From Clostridia bacterium (lineage in GTDB: Bacteria > Bacillota_A > Clostridia > Oscillospirales > CAG-272): a DNA stretch of 6,509 bases. Below are positions 4,001 through 6,509 of the stretch, piece after piece (within the stretch, counting starts at the first letter, position 1; every line of letters begins with the position of its first letter). The position numbers and the translations under genes were made by a program. A model generated the notes under the pieces. That model saw nothing but the letters and a program-made list of their open reading frames with translations. It did not search any database and was not told where the DNA came from. The DNA lies in the NCBI GenBank assembly GCA_017542695.1, contig JAFXWT010000047.1, positions 1 through 6,509 of the forward strand, in the 5' to 3' direction.

Positions 4001-6509
4001 TAACTGTACCACCCCTTACAAATAATCTATGTACAACCCTGTTATTTTCCACAATCCATTCAAATCTTCCTAATTCTCCACGATATGATCCTTCCAACTG
4101 ATACAACGTCCCATTATTTACATTAAACTTTGTTGCATCTCCTGCATAATTGTCAACAATATCAGGAAAACTATGATAAGTATCTGTTTTTAATGCATGC
4201 CCCGATCGTTTCAAATCAATTACATCATTAGTTATTTGAGTTGACGTACTATTTGGATTTGTTGAATTTGAAGCTGCTGGAGAACTAGTAGATTTTGATA
4301 CTGTCGTTGAATTAGAATTTGATGAGTTAGAAGCTATAGAAGTTGGAGCATTAGTATGACTACTAACATACTCAACACCGCCGCTTATACCGCCGCATAC
4401 AGCACCAGCAATAGCACCGCTAAGTGCACCGTTCGCCATTCCATCAAGTCCTGATTCAAGAGCGGCTTGTCCTGCGCCTTCCCATGAGCCAGTTTCAATC
4501 CTATGTTTAACAGCGCCGTTTGCTGCACCGACGACAGCGCCACTTACAGCGCCACTTATTGCGCCAACAGCCGCACCTTTTGCCGCTCCGACAGCAACTG
4601 CTGCTACAAATGATCCAGCTCCTGCCGTAGCCACGACAACGGCTGCAACAACAGCGACTACGGCAACTACAACAACAGCCGCAATTAGTTTTTTTGCCCA
4701 ATTCGGCAAATGCCCACTCGGGTCGTGTGCACTAACAGGGTTATTCCAACAATATGCATACAGATTTATTGTCAGCGGATTTGAAAAATCAATGTATTCC
4801 CAATCGTCCTGTTGCGTGAATCTGCCTATTGTCGCGTTGTAGTTTCTTGCTCTGAGATAAAGCGTGCCTGATACCTTGTCGAAATACTCTCCGCAATACC
4901 TGAACGGGTTAGCGTCGGTGGCGTTGATGTTTTGCTCTTCGCCGAAGGCATTGTAGGTATATGTTTTAACTACTGTTCCACTTGCATTTGTCAGCGCAAC
5001 AACATCTCCGTGTCCGTTGTAGCGGTAATATTGCTTTGTCGTGCCTACAAGATTGTAGATCAGATTAAGTGCTCTGAAATACTGTTTGTAGGTGCTACCG
5101 GTAATGTCGCCGACAATGTTACCATTGTCCCAAATGTGCTTTGTAGTGCCAATGGAATGGCGCATTCCGTCAGGACGATATGTCGTCGTTGTAAATACCG
5201 TGCCGTCGGGGGTGTATGTCTTTTGTCTGTTGAACAGATCATACGTATACCCGCCGCCGTAATTGCCGCCGACGTAGGTCGATATGGTGTTGCCGTTGTT
5301 GTCGTAATTGTATATCGTCACAACTCCGCTTGCCGTGTGCGATGTCAGACGGTTGTTGAGGTCATACGTATACGTAACCGTCGCATTACCTCTGCTTTGG
5401 GTAAGTCTGTTTCCTCTGTCGTCGTATGTATACGTCAGAGTTGAATTGTTGTTCGTACCAGTTATCGCTTCACTCGTAAGCCGTCCAAGATCGTCGTAGA
5501 GATACGTCGTTACCTTGCCTGTGTTTTCGGTATCGGTCGCTACGTTGCCGTTCGGATAATACGTATACGCCGACGACGAGGTGAGCGTTGTGCCGGTATA
5601 GTTCTTGATCGTCTTAACAAGTCCGCCCGACGTATACGTGTACTGCGTCTTTGTGTTGTTCGAGTTCGTCGCCTGAGTCACTCTGCCGAGCGCGTCATAG
5701 GTGTACGTTACAACGGGGCTTTCTTGGTATTCAGCATGATGCACAACATAAGGTACCATTTCCGTATGTTGAACGGGTATCAGGTTTGTATACTGATACC
5801 CTGCATTCCCGATATACAGCGCACCGTAGTAATACATAGGATTCAGGAAAAGCGTGTATATTACCGTTCCTGTTGAATCGAATATATAGAACGGATCAAC
5901 GATATCATTTTCTCCTAAATCAAGATCGGTCGTGATCGATATCGGAGTTTGGTTCGGGTAATTATCTTTCTGAACATATCCTCCGCTTGAAAGACTTATC
6001 TCTCCTGTTAAGTCAAAGAGCGCCTCTCCGTCGTCGTTGAGATTCAGTTCATACATCGTTGTGCCTATTTTAAGTCCTGATATTTGATATCCATTGTAAT
6101 TTGCATAGGCAGTGTATGTTCCGAGAACCGTTCCGTCTGCATACATTATCTTGTTAGCATCGACAGCAGATGGACCGTATTCGTATGTTATGGTCGTTAC
6201 TTCGTGATACAGAGTTTCATCCCAACCGTTGTCAACGATATTGCCGCTTTCGGTCATATTGCCGATCGCGTTGTATTTGTAATACTGATATGAGATGACG
6301 CTGTTTTCGCGTGTTACCTTGTACGTCGATCTCAGGTTACGTGCGTCGTAAGTATATTCGCTTAAAACGGTCTGCGTGCCGTCGGTTTCCGTTTCGCTGA
6401 GGACGTTGCCTCTGTTGTCGTATTTGTAAGTCAGCGTCACGCCGCCCGACGTTTCGGAGCGAATAGCGCCCGTCGCGGTATAGGTATATGCGAGCGATAC
6501 GGTCGTTTC
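3981..6509 (-). CDS. RHS repeat-associated core protein with variable C-terminal toxin tip, 5' partial
   Basis: The 3' end of a large polymorphic-toxin gene; the frame is open through base 6509 (842 residues visible), so the GTG at 6440 is not its start. YD repeats (YTYDALGRV, YLYDDLGRL, YTYDDRGN and others) build the beta-barrel shell that houses the toxin. The RHS-associated core is at about 525-600 (NPFRYCGEY, YLRARNY, IGRFTQQDDW, NLYAYCWNNPVSAHDPSGH). DPSG at 596-599 is the usual autoproteolysis region. Residues 607-635 are a Val/Ala membrane-like stretch, followed to about 712 by Gly/Ala-zipper sequence fit for translocation, then a Ser/Thr/Asn linker to about 757. The tip (760-842) has SGHALKTDTYHSFPDIVD, LEGSYRGELGRFEWIV and VVHRLFVRGGTVNG. 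H771, H779, H827 and R828 are candidate catalytic residues. I cannot name its activity. DNA turns AT-rich near 4370, marking the exchangeable end. Confidence 0.92.
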   Translation of the reverse strand, partial: ETTVSLAYTYTATGAIRSETSGGVTLTYKYDNRGNVLSETETDGTQTVLSEYTYDARNLRSTYKVTRENSVISYQYYKYNAIGNMTESGNIVDNGWDETLYHEVTTITYEYGPSAVDANKIMYADGTVLGTYTAYANYNGYQISGLKIGTTMYELNLNDDGEALFDLTGEISLSSGGYVQKDNYPNQTPISITTDLDLGENDIVDPFYIFDSTGTVIYTLFLNPMYYYGALYIGNAGYQYTNLIPVQHTEMVPYVVHHAEYQESPVVTYTYDALGRVTQATNSNNTKTQYTYTSGGLVKTIKNYTGTTLTSSSAYTYYPNGNVATDTENTGKVTTYLYDDLGRLTSEAITGTNNNSTLTYTYDDRGNRLTQSRGNATVTYTYDLNNRLTSHTASGVVTIYNYDNNGNTISTYVGGNYGGGYTYDLFNRQKTYTPDGTVFTTTTYRPDGMRHSIGTTKHIWDNGNIVGDITGSTYKQYFRALNLIYNLVGTTKQYYRYNGHGDVVALTNASGTVVKTYTYNAFGEEQNINATDANPFRYCGEYFDKVSGTLYLRARNYNATIGRFTQQDDWEYIDFSNPLTINLYAYCWNNPVSAHDPSGHLPNWAKKLIAAVVVVAVVAVVAAVVVATAGAGSFVAAVAVGAAKGAAVGAISGAVSGAVVGAANGAVKHRIETGSWEGAGQAALESGLDGMANGALSGAIAGAVCGGISGGVEYVSSHTNAPTSIASNSSNSNSTTVSKSTSSPAASNSTNPNSTSTQITNDVIDLKRSGHALKTDTYHSFPDIVDNYAGDATKFNVNNGTLYQLEGSYRGELGRFEWIVENNRVVHRLFVRGGTVNGIPIK
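5409..5591 (-). repeat. Internal RHS segment duplicated at 3210-3392
   Basis: This 61-codon piece of the YD-repeat region is repeated downstream of the immunity gene in the same orientation, 2199 bases away and without indels. My base-by-base comparison gives 33 differences in 183 positions, all of them synonymous, including one TCN/AGY serine switch. The two copies bracket the tip/immunity region and could recombine, deleting both tip and immunity gene. Confidence 0.85.

Noticed and set aside
4507..4701. Cysteine-rich 64-codon minus-strand frame
   Set aside because: It is the Gly/Ala/Val-rich RHS segment read in another frame; the Cys/Arg/Ser repeats come from GCN/GTN codons out of phase.
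4932..5444. Plus-strand 170-codon frame opposite the RHS repeats
   Set aside because: Antisense to YD repeats; Val/Cys-rich translation with no initiation signal.
1..6509. CRISPR array, tRNA or rRNA genes
   Set aside because: No regularly spaced repeats, no cloverleaf with a TTC-type arm, and no rRNA sequence were seen. The boxA-like site at 2064-2083 is not followed by rRNA.

Overview
All recognisable genes lie on the minus strand, so the window reads from high to low coordinates. It joins two accessory modules. One is the 3' end of a giant RHS/YD-repeat toxin gene with its immunity gene and an RHS remnant (6509 to about 3130). The other is the recombination end of an integrative mobile element (about 3110 to 1). 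The style suggests a gut-type Clostridia (Oscillospiraceae/Lachnospiraceae-like Bacillota): AT-rich accessory DNA, strong GGAGG ribosome binding sites, a Tn916-type integrase/excisionase pair, and a short winged-HTH protein of the kind seen in clostridial integrative elements. This assignment is inference; there is no rRNA or housekeeping gene in the window.

RHS module. The RHS gene runs in from beyond base 6509 and ends at 3981. It carries YD repeats, an RHS-associated core, a long hydrophobic Gly/Ala-rich segment, a Ser/Thr/Asn linker and an 83-residue variable tip. The probable immunity gene overlaps its end. At about 4370 the DNA changes from GC-richer core to AT-rich tip plus immunity, as expected of an exchangeable toxin/immunity cassette. 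Downstream lies an orphan piece of RHS core whose 61 residues are identical to an internal stretch of the full gene, although by hand count 33 of 183 nucleotides differ, all silently. A terminator at 3127-3161 closes the module.

Mobile-element module. A textbook promoter (TTGACA, 17 bp, TATAAT; 3078-3106) with a LexA-like box in its spacer drives a long leader and a small zinc-ribbon gene. That transcript ends at a perfect 19-bp-stem terminator (2514-2562). Next come a winged-HTH regulator, a 330-base non-coding gap, a resolvase-fold protein that has lost its catalytic serine and two arginines, an excisionase, and a tyrosine integrase that runs off the left edge before its catalytic tyrosine.

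The most unusual item is the gap at 1816-2062. It is GC-rich in an AT-rich setting, bounded by an 8-bp closing helix, and contains three GNRA-capped hairpins and several mutually exclusive helices. A sequence resembling the Bacillota rRNA-operon boxA antitermination site precedes it directly. It looks like a large structured non-coding RNA belonging to the element.
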